Below are positions 62,431-64,000 of a stretch of DNA of 64,000 bases, piece after piece (the stretch's first letter is position 1; each line of letters starts with the position of its first letter). Location: NCBI GenBank assembly GCA_963975575.1, contig CAXBHL010000001.1, forward strand, positions 1,364,001 to 1,428,000, written 5' to 3'. Made by a program: the position numbers and the translations under genes. Under the pieces are notes generated by a model, which was not told where the DNA came from, searched no databases, and saw only the letters and a program-made list of their open reading frames with translations. This stretch comes from UBA6054 sp963975575. Lineage in GTDB: Bacteria; Planctomycetota; Phycisphaerae; Phycisphaerales; UBA1924.

Positions 62431-63921
62431 GTGCTTGCCTGGCGTGCGCTCAGAACCATGCTCCGAAACGCGGGCCGCGTGATGCTCGTCGACGACCGGC
62501 GGGAGTACCGCGGGCTCGACCTGCTCGTCATGGCCCTGCACATCGCGGACCTGGTCGACGCGCGGTCCGCGACGCCCCGGGTGGCCGTCATGCTTCCCAC
62601 CTCCGGTGCGTTCGCCGGGGTGGCCTCCGGCGTGTGGTTCGCGGGCCGCACGCTGGTGCCGCTCAACTACCTCCTCAAGCCGGAAGAACTCCAGTACGTC
62701 ATCGACGACTGCGGCACCGACCTGCTCTTCGCCTCCCGCCAGCTCTGCGAGCACCTCAACATCAGCCCGAAGGTTCGCAACGTCGTCTGGATCGAGGACA
62801 TCGACTTCAAGCGCCTGCCGTCGCCGCGCTGGCCCAGGGTCAGCGGTCCGGACGACCTCGCGGTGATCCTCTATACCTCGGGCACGAGCGGCCGGCCCAA
62901 GGGCGTGATGCTCTCGCACAACAACCTCTCGGCCAACGTCCGCCAGATGCGGACCGCCGTCCATTTCACCCGCGACGAGATTTTTCTCGGGGTGCTCCCC
63001 CAGTTCCACAGCTTCGGGCTGACCGCCCTGACCCACGTGCCGTTCTTCTCCGGGGCCAAGGGCGTCTTCAGCGCCCGATTCACGCCCAAGAAGATCGTCG
63101 AGACTTTCCGCCAGCAACGGCCCACCGTGTTCATGGGCATCCCGTCGATGTACAACGCGCTGCTCACCGTCAAGGACGCCACCGCCGACGACTTCCGTTC
63201 GCTGCGCATCGCGATCTCCGGCGGCGAGCCCCTGCCGGCCGCGGTCGCGACCAACTTCCGCGAGCGCTTCGGCGTGGAGATCTGCGAGGGCTTCGGGATG
63301 ACCGAGTGTTCCCCGGTCACCCACGTCCGGTTGCCCGGCGAGGACGCGCCCGGATCGGTGGGGCGCCCGCTGCCAGAGGTCGTCCAGCGGATCGTCGATC
63401 CCGACTCCGGCCGCGACCTGCCCCCGGGTCGTGACGGCGAACTGCGACTCTCCGGCCCCAACATCATGCGAGGGTATCTCAACCTGCCGGACCAGACGAA
63501 GGCCGCCTTCGACGACCGGGGTTTCCTCCGCACCGGAGACATGGCCCGAGTCGACGGGCGCGGATTTCTCTGGATCACCGGACGCATCAAGGAGATGATC
63601 ATCGTCGGCGGCGAGAACGTCTTCCCGCGCGAGATCGAGGAGGTGCTCGACGCCCACCCGGACGTCTACGCCGCGGGCGTGGTGGGCGAGTCCGACCCGA
63701 TGCGGGGAGAGACCCCCGTCGCGTTCGTCGAGGCCGAGGAGGGGAAGACCCCCGATCCCGAGGCCCTGCGGGCCTGGTGCCGCGAGCGCCTGGCCGGATA
63801 CAAGGTGCCGCGCCGGGTCGTGGTCGTCGACGAGCTGCCGCGCAACCCCACCGGAAAAATCCTTCGACGGGCGCTCTCCGACCGGCTGAAATCGGAACAG
63901 GCTTCCGGGACCACGGCCTAA
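62431..63921 (+). CDS. AMP-forming acyl-CoA synthetase
   Basis: The 496-residue protein activates a carboxylate through an acyl-adenylate. Motifs are present in order: the phosphate-binding loop YTSGTSGRPKGVMLSH (about 149-164), GFGMTECSPVTH (about 289-300), YLNLPDQTKAAFDDRGFLRTGDMARVDGRGFLWITGRIKEMI (350-391) and the Lys of NPTGKILRR near the C terminus. The acyl chain is not clear; the surroundings (acpS upstream) suggest lipid metabolism. The start is GTG 62431, about 40 bases after the propeller gene. Confidence 0.88.
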   Translation: MLAWRALRTMLRNAGRVMLVDDRREYRGLDLLVMALHIADLVDARSATPRVAVMLPTSGAFAGVASGVWFAGRTLVPLNYLLKPEELQYVIDDCGTDLLFASRQLCEHLNISPKVRNVVWIEDIDFKRLPSPRWPRVSGPDDLAVILYTSGTSGRPKGVMLSHNNLSANVRQMRTAVHFTRDEIFLGVLPQFHSFGLTALTHVPFFSGAKGVFSARFTPKKIVETFRQQRPTVFMGIPSMYNALLTVKDATADDFRSLRIAISGGEPLPAAVATNFRERFGVEICEGFGMTECSPVTHVRLPGEDAPGSVGRPLPEVVQRIVDPDSGRDLPPGRDGELRLSGPNIMRGYLNLPDQTKAAFDDRGFLRTGDMARVDGRGFLWITGRIKEMIIVGGENVFPREIEEVLDAHPDVYAAGVVGESDPMRGETPVAFVEAEEGKTPDPEALRAWCRERLAGYKVPRRVVVVDELPRNPTGKILRRALSDRLKSEQASGTTA

Positions 63922-63980
63922 ACTCACACCCGTTTTCCCGCAACCATCCAACGCACCGATCGCACGCCGGAGGCCGCCCC

Positions 63981-64000
63981 GTGGAACTGTACATCGACAC
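63981..64000 (+). CDS. 5' end of a further gene, truncated by the window
   Basis: GTG 63981 follows CCGGAGG (63967-63973), a good ribosome site with 7-base spacing, and opens MELYID before the window ends. The frame is too short to identify. It lies 59 bases after the acyl-CoA synthetase on the same strand and may belong to its operon. Confidence 0.5.

Overview
The window is a high-GC (about 68-70% in the lines I counted) bacterial chromosome segment with dense, mostly intact housekeeping operons and no insertion sequence, phage, CRISPR array or rRNA gene. The gene content points to the Planctomycetota, probably a Phycisphaerae-type member. The indications are pseudopilins of the FTLIELLVVIAII type with Ala before the cleavage site, a hybrid type II secretion/type IV pilus locus, very long PstC and PstA permeases, two groEL genes flanking groES, and many small lipoproteins. 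The lineage is an inference from gene style, not a phylogenetic result.

Layout. 1-6.3 kb: the end of an unrecognised gene, a glycosyltransferase, a secreted protein, xseA-xseB (exonuclease VII), a prepilin peptidase and a Pal-like OmpA lipoprotein. 6.4-6.9 kb: tRNA-Val, tRNA-Thr and tRNA-Tyr with terminators. 7-18.5 kb: a compact run of histidine kinase, STAS protein, GspE ATPase, GspF/PilC, PilM, PilN, PilO, GspB-like protein and five pseudopilin genes, nearly all joined by 4-base start/stop overlaps. The last protein carries a LamG domain. The prepilin peptidase at 4.2 kb would process these pseudopilins. 18.6-20.6 kb: a response regulator and HD-GYP protein on the minus strand. 20.7-30.8 kb: a queuosine-precursor-type transporter, scpB, a lipoprotein-DUF58-transglutaminase operon, a PilZ/YcgR-like protein, a lipoprotein, RNase Y and a UbiA-like enzyme. 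30.8-38.6 kb: a PpiC-like lipoprotein, a zinc-ribbon membrane protein, a stand-alone pilin-like protein, serA-serC, a family 9 glycosyltransferase, a tandem 6-pyruvoyl-tetrahydropterin-synthase-like protein and a glutathione peroxidase.

38.7-45.5 kb is a phosphate uptake operon, pstS-pstC-pstA-pstB, preceded by a Pho-box-like direct repeat. PstC and PstA both carry large extra domains and no phoU follows. 45.8-50.1 kb holds sucA-sucB (2-oxoglutarate dehydrogenase E1 and E2). 50.1-53.9 kb, minus strand, holds a low-molecular-weight phosphatase, a glycosyltransferase-like protein, two lipoproteins, a DUF2752 protein and a lone nuoA. 54.3-60.7 kb is a chaperone block: groEL1-groES-groEL2, an unusual lower-GC gene, then dnaJ-grpE. 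groEL1 has a textbook sigma-54 (-24/-12) promoter sequence with nested palindromes upstream. 60.7-64 kb: an FmdB-type zinc ribbon, acpS, a beta-propeller-like protein, an acyl-CoA synthetase and the first codons of another gene.

The observations I would follow first are the sigma-54-type promoter with palindromes ahead of groEL1, the low-GC orphan coupled to dnaJ, the LamG pseudopilin, the propeller-bearing Pst permease, and the Glu-to-Gln change in the SerA active site.
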